Below are positions 34,411 through 44,891 of a DNA stretch of 64,000 bases, piece after piece; positions within the stretch are counted from its first letter, which is position 1; each line of letters opens with the position of its first letter. Location: assembly GCF_003672135.1 (NCBI RefSeq), contig NC_039516.1, positions 6,989,838 through 7,053,837 on the forward strand, read 5' to 3'. The stretch comes from Ooceraea biroi. Its lineage: Eukaryota; Arthropoda; Insecta; Hymenoptera; Formicidae. The position numbers and the translations under genes are program-made. The notes beneath the pieces were generated by a model, which made no database searches, was not told the DNA's origin, and saw only the letters and a list, made by a program, of their open reading frames with translations.

Positions 34411-36445
34411 ATTCGCGTCACTCGACATATTTTATGGGGATTCTTGGGAAAGAATAAAAAATTATTCTCTTTGATTGTCTTGGTTTTGCTGATTTAATAA
34501 TTCTTAGAAATGAGGCAAACAAGATTGCAAGATAATATTATCTCGAAAAGAATACACCGATATTGATATCGCAAAATCGCTTTTTCCGGTAGGACAGTAA
34601 GTATCCGGTCTTGAACGATTACTCAGTCAGCTGTAGAAACACGTGCTGCGCAAATTGCTATTCGATTAAAAGTAATTACCGCAGTCAGTGGCCTCCTGTG
34701 GCCGATAAGACCGTGTATCGGTACCCGGCGAGCGATAATCGACGCTTCTTCGCGTGCGAAGAAATTTATGAACGGACAAGCTGTTCCTCTCATCGACTGC
34801 TTTCCATTTTATGAATAGCCTACGGATTAATGATCGTATCGTCTCACGTTTCCATGAATTATGTTGGATTATTCTTTCTTCATGCTGAATTATTCTGAAT
34901 TTTAATTTTGTTTTCTATTATTTAATTTTGTTAATTTAAATTTTGACAATTTACTTCTAATGTTTGAAAAACTTGAAAACTATATTTATCACTGTGTTCC
35001 TCTTGTTCATTTACCTGCTCTGGCAAGAATAAATCTTTTCCTTTCTTATTGTGAAGATAATTGCAGAAACGGCTAGCGCGTCGAGAATTACTGCGCCGCC
35101 TTTGAACTCCGCGCGTGACAAGAGACATCGATTAGACTATTGATCAAGCGTGATTGCATACTCGCCAGTAATTACAGATCGCCATTGTCACGACGGGTGC
35201 TTCTGGCAATCGATAAAAATTCGGCGACTCGTGCAATGAGCTTTGTTATTTCAGCAGTCGTTCGTTCTCTTTCTTTCTCTTTTCAAGTATGCGATTGAAC
35301 ACCGGTATTTTTATACCGACTACTAATTATCGTAAATTCTTGTTACGCTAATTAATCCGACAAACACGCGCCTACGCGTAATCTTGTTCACATTCTCTCT
35401 GAAATTCTCTTAAAAGGTAATGCTCCCTCCCAACGAAAACGTTTTTTCACTGTACTTAAAGCAAGATACCCCGGATTTGTCGCACCCCATGTCTCGCCCC
35501 GCTAATCCGCGATGAAAAGCGACAACTCTGCCCGATGCGCGTCCAATTCTACATACCCGAGCGTACCCGGGTTAATATCCCCGGGACATAAATTTTTACA
35601 CCCTCTCTGCCTTCTTCCCTCGGTTCCCTCGAGGCGTCGGCGCGAAGGAGCACACTCCCCCCTACCCCTTTCGGTTCCGATAAAATTGTACGTACAACAC
35701 GAACGCCGTAACGAAAACGCACTGCCTTTCCGTACTCGTTCCTTCGCCTCGTGGCACCATAGTAATAAGCGCTCGTCTGCGCTCGTCGACGCTATAAATA
35801 TCGTATAGTAAACACGAGAGCAGATAAGAGGAGAAAGAGAGCGAGCGAGCGAGAGAGAGACGAAAGCGGCAGGAGGTGCGGGTAGGCGGCGGGACCGAAA
35901 GGGGCAAGGCAAAGCGTGAAAACTTCGGCTATAATAAAATACAGATAACTGCGCGAACAAATAGCCCGTGCTGCGGGATTTAACCGCGTCTCGTAGCGTA
36001 GGAGGATGCGAGAGGGGGCGATAGTAGAAGAGGGAAGCAAGGGGATCGCCGCGTAGAGAACGGGCGACGAGAGGAAAATGCAACGCGCGCGCGAGGAAAG
36101 GGAAACAGAAATAATCGTGGAAATTACTTACGAGCTCGCGAGCTCGAGCCGAGAAAACCAGAGGAAACCAGATAGAAGGGGTATAGAGGGGAGGAGGGCG
36201 GGAGGGAGAGTCAAGGGGGAGGAGAGCGCGGTGGCTCTTTCCTCGAGACTTTTTAATTATTTATCGCGTTCGCGTTTACTCGTCTCCTTTGTCGCGCGGG
36301 AATGAGACGGCGATGCGATTTCGCGAATTACGGCGGGCATTAGGATTGCGAATAATTACAGGGGGGAGGGAAGAGCGGGAGAGGGAGAGGGAATGCGCGC
36401 AAGAGTCGAGAGCAGACTGGACGCGATGGGACTACGATGGACGCC
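34411..36445. other. Non-coding interval
   Basis: AT-rich to about 35400. A good donor-like ACA|GTAAGTATC lies at about 34597, without an upstream exon I can support. GA/GAGC-rich at 35815-35870 and 36180-36225. No gene. Confidence 0.55.
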
Positions 36446-36454
36446 CAGGGAGAA

Positions 36455-36481
36455 TCGTCGTCATTGTCATCGTCGTCGTCG
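36455..36481 (+). repeat. (TCG)n trinucleotide array
   Basis: TCGTCGTCATTGTCATCGTC and two to three further TCG units. Confidence 0.9.
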
Positions 36482-38147
36482 AGCGTGTGGATCAGTACAC
36501 AATAATTGCAAGCGTGCAGCGATAAACGTACATTCCTCAAGGATAAAATTAATAACCGTCGTAAAGTCTCTAAACACAACGGCAATTAAACTTTTCATCG
36601 GAAAATTTCGCGACGTCCCGCGCTTGCCCCGCGGGGGCAATTACAATCAATCCGCGCGATTCTAATGGCTACATTACACCGCAGGCGCGGCTTCTTTCGT
36701 CTCTCGCTCTTTGGGTCGGCGGCAGATGGAATTCGCAGGATCATGAGAGAAAGAGTCGCAAGAGGGACAAGGAGGGAACGATCGCACGCGCGAGAAGGAG
36801 ACGATCGCGCGACTCGTCGCGAAAAGTAAAAAGCGGAAGGGAGCGTTTTACAAACGTTCCCCTCCGAAGAAATTCCGTGGCTGTGAGGAATGAGGGGTTG
36901 CACGAGCGAGAAAGAAGGTGGAAGATGAAAGGAGAAAGAGGAGGGCGACGATTAACGTCGACGTTTTCTTGCGTCCGCTCGGCCGGCTCGCAATGTTTGT
37001 TCTGGGAAATGCAATCACGCTGTCATATAAAATATAGCGTGTTTCCTTTTCCCTCCGTCTTCCTTCACCTCTCTTCCTCCACCGCCGCTCCGTCTTCCTC
37101 GCTCTCCCTTTTTCTCCTCCTGTCGTTTTCTCACTCTCTCCCTGCTGTCATGGCGCGCGGCATTGCGGCACCTCCTCTCAATTTCCACGCCGGCCGAGGA
37201 ACACTGACATTAGGCCCCGCTGTGGTTCGCAAATTATGCGAAGTACAGGCCGTGCTATTTTTTTCTGATTGCACCCGTTTCTCGGAAGCGCGTTAACGCT
37301 CCTATCTCCTTCCCCGCACACCTTTTTTCCAACTCTCCTTCGCTTTCCGTTCACCTATGCTGCAACGCGTGTGCGGCGAGATAGTTGCTAACGTCTACAT
37401 TTTGTCGAGTATCTCTTCTACCGCGGTGGGTCTCGGAGAGCTCGAGTCCGTGCCGGGATTCACTCTCGCTCTTGCTCTTTCTCTCCGTCTCTGTCTCACC
37501 GCGTCTTCCCACCGGAAAACGCAGGCGTGGAAATACACCTGTTCCGACCTTAACCCCGATCCGTTGGAGTAGTCGCTTCGCCGGCGAGTGGGCGGACGAT
37601 GAGTGAAGGAGATTCATGGCCGATTGTCCATTCGAGTCCAAGATCAACGACTCGCGCACGAAATTTGTAGAATTTTCATGTTCTCGTACTTGAGGAATAT
37701 TAGGGACGTGTGACTTTTACTCGTGTCGAGTTCTCGTTAATTCTTTTTTTTCGCTGGTAGATCGCACTCTTCGCACTTTTCTTTTATTTTGTCTTCTTGC
37801 TACAACGATACTTGAGCGTCATTCCGCTTGATGTTTCCTCAATTGTAGGAGCATCACAGTGACCGAATGTCACACGGGCGATCTATGGGCCTCCATAAAA
37901 AAATGAATGTGCCGGGTATATCGTAATAAAATTCGAATGCAGCGAGGGCCGCGGGTTTATCCCTCACTTGTAAAAATGATTTTAAAACCAGTTCCTTTTA
38001 AGCCTGTGTGCCAGGCGACTGTCTGCCCGCCCGTCTCTCCGCACCCTCGACACAGAGTTTCCTTTGTGGACGCGAGGAGGAGGACGGGAGACGGGAGGGA
38101 ACGGAGATCGTGGAAGGAGTGCCGCGATTAGGTTTCATACGGAGGGC
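36482..38147. other. Non-coding interval
   Basis: CpG- and pyrimidine-rich (densest at 37046-37145). No recognisable gene. Confidence 0.55.
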
Positions 38148-38175
38148 ACCAGCATCAGCAGCAGCAACAGCAGCT
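38148..38175 (+). repeat. (CAG)n short array
   Basis: AGCATCAGCAGCAGCAACAG and CAGCTG, giving about seven CAG-type units. Confidence 0.88.
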
Positions 38176-38475
38176 GCCTTACGACGTGAGATAACACGGG
38201 GGTCCCTCAAAACGTGCCGTAGGAGCGAGGTACGACTCGAATGTCCTCCCGTGTCTGTGTGCGGATGCGGGAGTGCACCGCGCCCGTATACGTGTGCGGC
38301 CAAAGAAAGAGTTTGGAGAGAAAGAGAGGAAAGAGAGGACGCCGCAGAGGAAGAGGAAAGGGGCCCCGACTCTGTGCGTGTGCGTGTATGTTTGAAGAGA
38401 AACATATTTCTTTATTATTACTCCCACCGAGCTTATTTTTCTTACCCGCCGACTTGCATTCCAGGTGGGTGGGTT

Positions 38476-38640
38476 TGCTCTTTCTCTCTGTTTCTTTCTC
38501 TCCCTCTTCCCTCTCCCTTCCCCCCCCTCTCTCTCTCTCTCTCTCTCTTCTTCTACCTTTCGTATCTCCTCTCCGTTTCTTCTCCCGCTGCGCGTGTGTC
38601 CCTCGCTGCTTCCCCGTCCCTCCCTTCGTTCCTACCCCTA
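38476..38640 (+). repeat. Polypyrimidine tract with (CT)n core
   Basis: C/T-rich throughout, with about twelve CT units at 38527-38549. A 273-codon plus-strand frame crosses it as Leu/Ser/Phe runs. Confidence 0.92.
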
Positions 38641-40382
38641 AGGAGAGAGGCAACGGAAGAATTCATCCCCGAACCCGCCGCCGTTGTTCCCTTTTTACAT
38701 GCGCATCGCCACGAGAAATTGCACGGCGCGCCCAACGACGCGCAAGAACCGGGGAAACGGAACGCATCTATTAACCACTCTCTTCCCGCTCACCCCTCTC
38801 TCATTCTTCATGCCTTTCTCGGTCTGTGATAGAGCAGCGATTGCTGCTCTAACGCAACCGCGTTGCACAACGATAATGACGGCGAGATTAAAGCAATAAA
38901 AATCAGACGCGGCTGCGCCGCGGCGCAAAGGGACCGGCGAATCTCCACGCGGTAACATTGACCCCACGCACTCTGATCCCTTCAATCTTTTTATCTCGAG
39001 CCCTTTCCTCAGACAAAACGGTTTACCGGAGACAAATCTCCAAGTGTGTGCTTTGGACGTGTCAATTCTGAGGAAACGGAGAATTCGAGCGATTTCGAAG
39101 CACGCGAGAAAGAGAAAGAGGGAGAGAGAGCAGAGTTTCACTTCGTTTAATTTTTATGAATTTATTTTGTGACATTTATTAGATTTGCTATTTGTACTGC
39201 AGGTCCAGTTTTGGTTTACGTAATTTGACACACGTGTTGGCTCGCGCTCGCGAGACGGGAGTGTACGCGTGCGACGGCACGGAATAAACGACGCTTTCTA
39301 TATTCACACGTCGCGTATATTAATATTTTTACTGCGCGAAATTTTTTCTTAATAACCTGATAAATATCGCGGGTAATCGCGACGAGAGCAATAATTATTC
39401 GTCTACGTCGTTCCTTTATCTGTACGACGGACGAGTCACGCTGTCGCAAATCTTAAGATAAATAATTCCCGCGATATAAAAAATATATAAGAAATGTACG
39501 AGAAAGAGAGGGTGGGGAGAAAGAGAGAGGCAGGGCGACTTTATCGGAACAAAACACGCGCGAAATTCTTCCACTCGTTTCTGTAAGCCAAATAAATTGT
39601 AAATCAAGTTTGCGCATGTAAATATTCATCACGTCACGGAGCAGCGTCGTTGAACAAGACAAATATTATATTTCGAGCTCAACTCGAGTGGCGATTCAGT
39701 GCCATTCCGCGTCACTCGTTTTATCACCTATTGCTTGTCCCCAAAATGGGAGAAAAAGAGAAAAGAAAAAAAAGAAACACGGTATATTACGCAAGAGAAC
39801 CAAATTGTGGAATCATCCGGCGACCGAGGGAACTTTGCCTCGCCAATTGTTTGTCGAGAGATATATGTATATTCGATATTTGCGAGAAATTTTTCTACAC
39901 GATCGTCTAATAGAGTCATTAGCGTATCTTGCGCAACATCCTGCTATGGGGCCTCTCCCACGATCGGCATTGCTATACCGATTTAATAATACTGGTGACG
40001 TACCGGCGCGCCGTTTCCACATTAACGGCTGCGTTGCACGTACTCGCGATGCAAATGTACTTCGAGATTCAGGCGCACGGCCTCGCGTCCACTTAGTGCC
40101 GCATTTAGCTCTAAATAGCGGCCGTCCGCTATTGCGGCTTTTATTCGCGTCTGACGTGAAGATCACGGTTCAGCACGAGTTGAGAAATAGACAGTCGCGT
40201 TTAGCGCTAAATGTGCGCCCAGAATAGGGAGCGCAGTCTCGGAGCAGCGATACGGGCACGCAATTCTAATGGCGCGTCTCATCTCTCGAGGAGGAAGAAA
40301 AGATGAGGCGGCGGGAAGGGAAAAAAACACGCGTGCACCAAACGATCACATGTGCTGCGAGACTGCGCTCTCTATCTTTCCT
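38641..40382. other. Non-coding interval
   Basis: Contains a perfect hairpin at 38830-38851 (TAGAGCAGC, GATT loop, GCTGCTCTA). An open frame of 179 codons at 39688-40227 has fairly normal composition, but an alternative start codon, no recognised domain and no splice or promoter support. I do not call it a gene. Confidence 0.5.
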
Positions 40383-40386
40383 TCTG

Positions 40387-40433
<47 letters not shown>
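40383..40433 (+). repeat. (TC)n microsatellite
   Basis: More than twenty uninterrupted TC/CT units, one of the two longest dinucleotide arrays in the window. Confidence 0.97.
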
Positions 40434-40435
<2 letters not shown>

Positions 40436-40534
40436 ATGCGGTTCACGTTTCCATCGAGAACGACTGACAGTCATCGCGCTCGTGCACGAACGGAGTCATC
40501 GTTCCCGCAGCGATCGACCGCGGGAGAGATTTGT

Positions 40535-40680
40535 CTCTATCTCTCTCTCTCTCTCTCGTTCTCTCTCGTCTTTCCTCCGCTCCGTCATACCGGTCCATTT
40601 CTCTCGTTTCTCTTTTTCCTTTCTCACGCTCAAACTTTTTTCTGTCCTTCCTCGCCTTTTCTCATTTTTCTCCCGTGTCG
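40535..40680 (+). repeat. (CT)n array and pyrimidine-rich tail
   Basis: About twelve CT units at 40538-40566, then TTTCTC/TTTCC-rich sequence. Confidence 0.88.
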
Positions 40681-40966
40681 TTTAATAGACGTGATTGAAC
40701 CTGACTCGGGTGTGCCGTTCCTCTTCCTTGATTCGTCCCTAATTATAATCATTGCTATTTTATTCTGGCACATTCATCGCATCGGACACCATCTTTATGA
40801 ATCCTGTTATTTTTCTTTTTTATATAACGGAGGTAATACTTGACTGCTATTAGATGGCACAATGTCGTTTCACTTTTCGTGTCTACGGTAAGCGGCTGTA
40901 GATAATGTAAGAATAATATTTGCTATTGCCTGTGATGCCTATGTATGATTAATTCATTTTAGCTTA

Positions 40967-40970
<4 letters not shown>

Positions 40971-41013
<43 letters not shown>
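40971..41013 (+). repeat. (TC)n microsatellite
   Basis: About twenty uninterrupted TC units. Confidence 0.97.
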
Positions 41014-41015
<2 letters not shown>

Positions 41016-41278
41016 ATCTTGATATCGTCATTCTACCTTGCTTATTTATTATTCTGTCGAAATTTGTCTTTGCGATAGAAGCGAGTAATAAAGCTCTCAG
41101 AGGATTCGTCCGGTGCTATTAATAAACTGATTTCTCGCCCTCTCACCAGAATAGGCTCATTTATCGCATGTAAATTATCAATGTCGCGACGAAATGAAGA
41201 AAAAAGGAGTTCGAGGCCCGCGTCTGCAAACATAATTGCGTCGGTGGCAGCGCAAATATTTGTAGCGAGAACGGTGCC

Positions 41279-41311
41279 GAGAAAGAGAAAGGAGAGAGAG
41301 AGAGAGAGAGA
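41279..41311 (+). repeat. (GA)n microsatellite
   Basis: GAAAGAGAAAG followed by ten GA units. Confidence 0.94.
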
Positions 41312-41479
41312 AGCGAGTGTGATAAACCCGCGAGGAAGGCGACTATTCCGGAGACTCGGCCTCGTCATCGTCGAAACCAGAAAAGCGACGGAGCAAACTT
41401 TTCCCGCCGACTGTACTGGCGTCAGCCTGCCGCTACGGCTGTTATTATTTGTATATTATAATTTAGATACAATTATATT

Positions 41480-42015
41480 GCTCTCCTCGTCGTGCTCGTC
41501 GCGTCCGCGATAGCGCCGTCTCTTCGCCACCGCCGCTCTCTATCTGCGTCCCCTCCTCCCCCGCCTCCCGCTGTTCTTTCTCTTTCTCCTTCCATCTATC
41601 TGTCACTCTCTCGATCATGCTCTATCTCGCTGTTTCTTCTCCCTCTCTCTCGCACTCGGCATCGTCGTCCAAATGCCGCTTGTGCGAGCAAAAGAGTGAG
41701 CGAAACGACACCGCGAGGATGAAAGAGAAAGATAAAAAGCGAGAGAGGAAGAGAGCAAGCGCGACAGAGACAGAAACGTATAATAAAGTCTCCAGGAGGG
41801 TGAGGAGAGTGAAATTGTGTTGCGTCGTGTGGCGTGGTGCGGTGGAGAGTTTCGAGCGAGAAGGTGTTTGTAGGCACGGTGCACGGTGAGAGGGACGGAT
41901 GAGAGGGTGAGAGAGGAAGAGAGCGAGCGAGCGAGAGCAAGGAGAGCCGGGGGAGAGCGTAGGTGAAGGAGGAGAAAAGGTGACGGCGGCGGGCGGGCGC
42001 GAGAGAGAGACCAAG
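41480..42015. repeat. Pyrimidine tract switching to purine tract
   Basis: The plus strand is strongly C/T-rich at 41480-41655 and, after a ~35-bp mixed spacer, strongly A/G-rich at 41690-42015. Long frames here (up to 152 codons on the minus strand) are Ser/Leu/Pro-rich shadows. Confidence 0.85.
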
Positions 42016-42108
42016 ATAGCAATAAAATATATTACCGGAGAAAAATGATGGCACTACGAGACAAAGAGGGGCCGATGTGGCATTAGCGGCAGCCTCGAGG
42101 AATTCCAG

Positions 42109-42139
42109 CGCGCGTTATTTCGTTGTGTTTCGCGGCAAC
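42109..42139 (+). other. Candidate short upstream exon ending at a donor
   Basis: The sequence ends GGCAAC|GTGAGTTAC, a good 5' splice site with the intron from 42140. An acceptor-like AATTCCAG ends at 42108 but has a poor pyrimidine tract. The frame that joins in phase with the exon at 42415 is open from 42087, after a TAG at 42084-42086. Across the junction it reads VISLCFAAT|CTLLVASVNS, a signal-peptide-like hydrophobic stretch. No in-frame ATG is present, so a further upstream exon would be needed. Confidence 0.13.
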
Positions 42140-42414
42140 GTGAGTTACCTGCCGCGCGTCTGGAAACGTTTGGTTCACCTGCGTCGTACAGGTAACGGGG
42201 AAGGAGGAGTGACAAAGAGGGATGAGAGCGGGAGGGATGCTTCTCCTTCCGTCCGTATCCTTCCCCGACCGTTTCCGGGCGCGAGGCGCTTCCGTCTTTT
42301 TGGCCGGCCTATGCAACGCCGTATGTCGCCTCGCGCGATCGTCCAGATACGGTTTCTTTATATCTTATATTACGCGTGTTAGTAGTGGTGTTTTTATTAA
42401 CGTGATTTTTACAG

Positions 42415-42565
42415 ATGTACCCTGCTGGTAGCGTCTGTGAATTCTTTTTTCCTCCTGCAAGGCGTCCCCTACAATTTGATCGCGGCGATTAATGATGCTC
42501 CTCAAGCCGTTGAACAGACGAGAAGGCTTATCGACGACATAGGTGTGGCTCTATTGCGTCAATAA
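42415..42565 (+). other. Candidate terminal coding exon, about 49 codons
   Basis: CGTGATTTTTACAG (ending at 42414) is a clear 3' splice site. In phase 2 the following frame is open for 49 codons to TAA 42563-42565. It starts CTLLVASVNSFFLLQGVPYN and continues with an amphipathic acidic/basic segment (INDAPQAVEQTRRLIDDIGV) ending ALLRQ. The composition is balanced and free of simple repeats, unlike most frames here. The 275-bp interval back to the donor at 42140 is a normal insect intron size. A second frame from the same site begins MYPAGSVCEFF and stops after 25 codons. No canonical AATAAA follows closely and no protein family is recognised. Confidence 0.25.
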
Positions 42566-43036
42566 TATTGCGTGCCTCGATTAACCAACTACGGCCGGTC
42601 GCATCTTCCTCGATTTAAAATTTTCAGTCAACTGTAATAGACACGGTATAATGGCACGCAACTGCGCTTTAGTTAACGCGAGCATCGTTTTAATGAAGTT
42701 GTCGGGCTTCCTATCCGTCGCTCTACTCTCTTATCATCTCTCATTAATAATTCCCGGTAACGCGGTGTATCATGAGATAAGATCAAAAAGGCTGCCGCGA
42801 TTCTTCAAGATCGCGTCGTGCTGATGACGACTCGCGCGAGGAGGCGGCGCGCCGCGACGCCGCCGTCGCGTTCATCGTCCGACGATCGCGTCTCGCGAGC
42901 TTTGAACCGGCTGCACGCCCCTACATGTACATAATGCACCGAGGCTGTAAAAACGAAACGTCGTTTCCCGGGAAAAGAAACGCGTGCGGCCGCGGGCCGA
43001 CACGGGAGCCTGGGTATGGGTTGAGGCGGTGTAACG
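42566..43036. other. Non-coding interval
   Basis: A second acceptor-like TTAAAATTTTCAG ends near 42627, with no open frame of note. CpG-rich afterwards. Confidence 0.55.
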
Positions 43037-43131
43037 AGGCGGGAGGGAGGGAGACAGAATGAGAGAAGGAAAGAACGAAAGAGAACGAAAGAGCGAGAGG
43101 GCGAAAGGAAGAGAAAGGGGGGAGCGAGGGC
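43037..43131 (+). repeat. Purine-rich GA/GAAA tract
   Basis: GGGAGGGAGGGAG, then repeated GAACGAAA and GAGCGAGAGG units. Confidence 0.85.
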
Positions 43132-44854
43132 GTTTTGTAATTTCTATAATTTAAACTCCGCAGCAGCTGGCGCGACTCGTAATTACTCTAACCCGCGTGG
43201 AGGAACGCGCGTGAGCCTCTGCGTGTTTACTTTTAATTCCTTCTGCCGGCGGCCTCGCGCAACACAGCAGCGCCGCGCAGCCACTCCTCGATTCAACACA
43301 ATATCAAACGAAACCCGGACGTCCCCCTCGCTCGCGTTCCCTGCCCCCCCTAGTCACGCGTCTCCGCGGCCCAGCAGCGGGGGAGCGAGAGGACGAGAAC
43401 GGGGAGGCGGCGGGTTAACAACGAGCGGGCTCGGCAAGAAAAAAAGAGGAACCTCGCAAACTTTTCACCCTCTCCCTCTCCCTCCTTTCTCTTCTCCTCC
43501 TTGTCGTGCCCTTTCTCTGACTTCCCACTGACGGTCTTGCTCGTCTCTCTCCGTCCCATTTTTTTCCTCCCGCTCACGTCTCGCGTTCCTGCCGCTCCTC
43601 TCTCCCGCAACCCCCACGGTTCGCTGCCCCACGAGCGCGAGCGGCTTCTATCCACATGGATAGAAATTCCGAGAAATTAATCTTTTTACGCCCGTCCCCT
43701 GCCGCGCGCTGCCGCTCCCGTCTCCCCTCTCCTCCGCTTCCTCGCTCGCGGATTTGTGTATCGCGGGTGCACAGCGTTGCACAGCTATGGCAAAGAAGGA
43801 AAAGAAGAGACCGCTTATCGGGGCCCGCCGGGACGACGGTGGGTCCCCTTGGGGCGTCCCGAGTGAACGCGCGTAAAGCACGAATGAGCAACAATAAAGG
43901 CGGATGAACATGTCAAATGGCGTAGAAGCGATAGTGCAGTACGAGATACGCATCTACACGCGTCGGGGTGTGTCGGAAGTCGCGCTTGGCAGCGCGGACG
44001 CTGCACCAGTCTGCGTTTGCATTTGCATCGTCATAGTCGTCAAAGACAATTCAATCGCGCTCGCACGGCGAGTCTAGTGTTTCGTATGGAGTGAGATGAA
44101 CGAGTGAGGATCTTCCTTTACGCTCTTCTATTGGCACATTTCGGGGTTTGACGTTCGGATTTTTCGGGACTGAGATGGATGACGAGTGTCTTGGAGAAGT
44201 TTGGAGAACGCGAGGGGTTCCAACGGGGCGGCGCACCGACCTTGCTCAATCGGCAACGGGTTAATAAACTGGAACTCCGAGTACGCTTGGATATCGTCGT
44301 TCCAAGTCGTTATTTAAGTATACTGCCTTATCTCGTGTAACTTGACGTTTGAATCATCGCACAGCGCTTTTGTTCTTGATATTCCTAGAGCACGATGAAT
44401 TATTGTCTTTCTCTCTCCTCGTCGTCGTCTCTTTCCCTTCCCCCACCGTCATAAACGACACGTACTGTGCCGCGAGCAAAACGGAGCGTGTATCTTGGAG
44501 CCTCGCTCTCGCGCTTCTCTTTCTCTCTCTCCCTCCTTCTCTTTCTTCCACTCCCGTCTCCTCACCGCGACGCTCCCACTCGTTTCTGCGACTCGTTGAA
44601 AAATCGTCCGTCGTAAACGGGAACAGCGGTTTTATTGTTCCGCGGCAGACAATGCCCGGGAATATTATAAAAACTTTCCGACGGAATATATTAACGTTAA
44701 CTCATCGCTTTACCGTTAGGCAAACTTTTCGGTCGAGCACGCCGCCGCTTCGTCTTCGTCCCCGTCTCTCTGTCACGGCTCGTCTCCCTGCTCTGTCTCC
44801 CTCCTCTCGTGACTTTTTATGCTCCCTCCGCTTCCCGTGATTCTCTCCCTCTCA
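43132..44854. other. Non-coding interval, pyrimidine-rich in part
   Basis: C/T-rich at 43465-43620, 43675-43745 and 44520-44580. No gene recognised. Confidence 0.55.
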
Positions 44855-44891
44855 TACTCTCCCTCTCCCTCTCCCTCTCTTTCCCTTTTCC
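44855..44891 (+). repeat. (CTCCCT)n hexanucleotide repeat
   Basis: About four CTCCCT units, then TCTTTCCC. Confidence 0.92.

Noticed and set aside
38008..38829. 273-codon plus-strand open frame, the longest in the window
   Set aside because: It crosses a CAG array and a long CT tract. The translation is Arg/Glu-rich, then Leu/Ser/Phe runs, and the opposite strand is also open. This is a low-complexity artefact.
39688..40227. 179-codon plus-strand frame with fairly normal composition
   Set aside because: Needs a non-ATG start or an unseen upstream exon, contains a poly-Lys stretch from an A-rich run, and matches no family I know.
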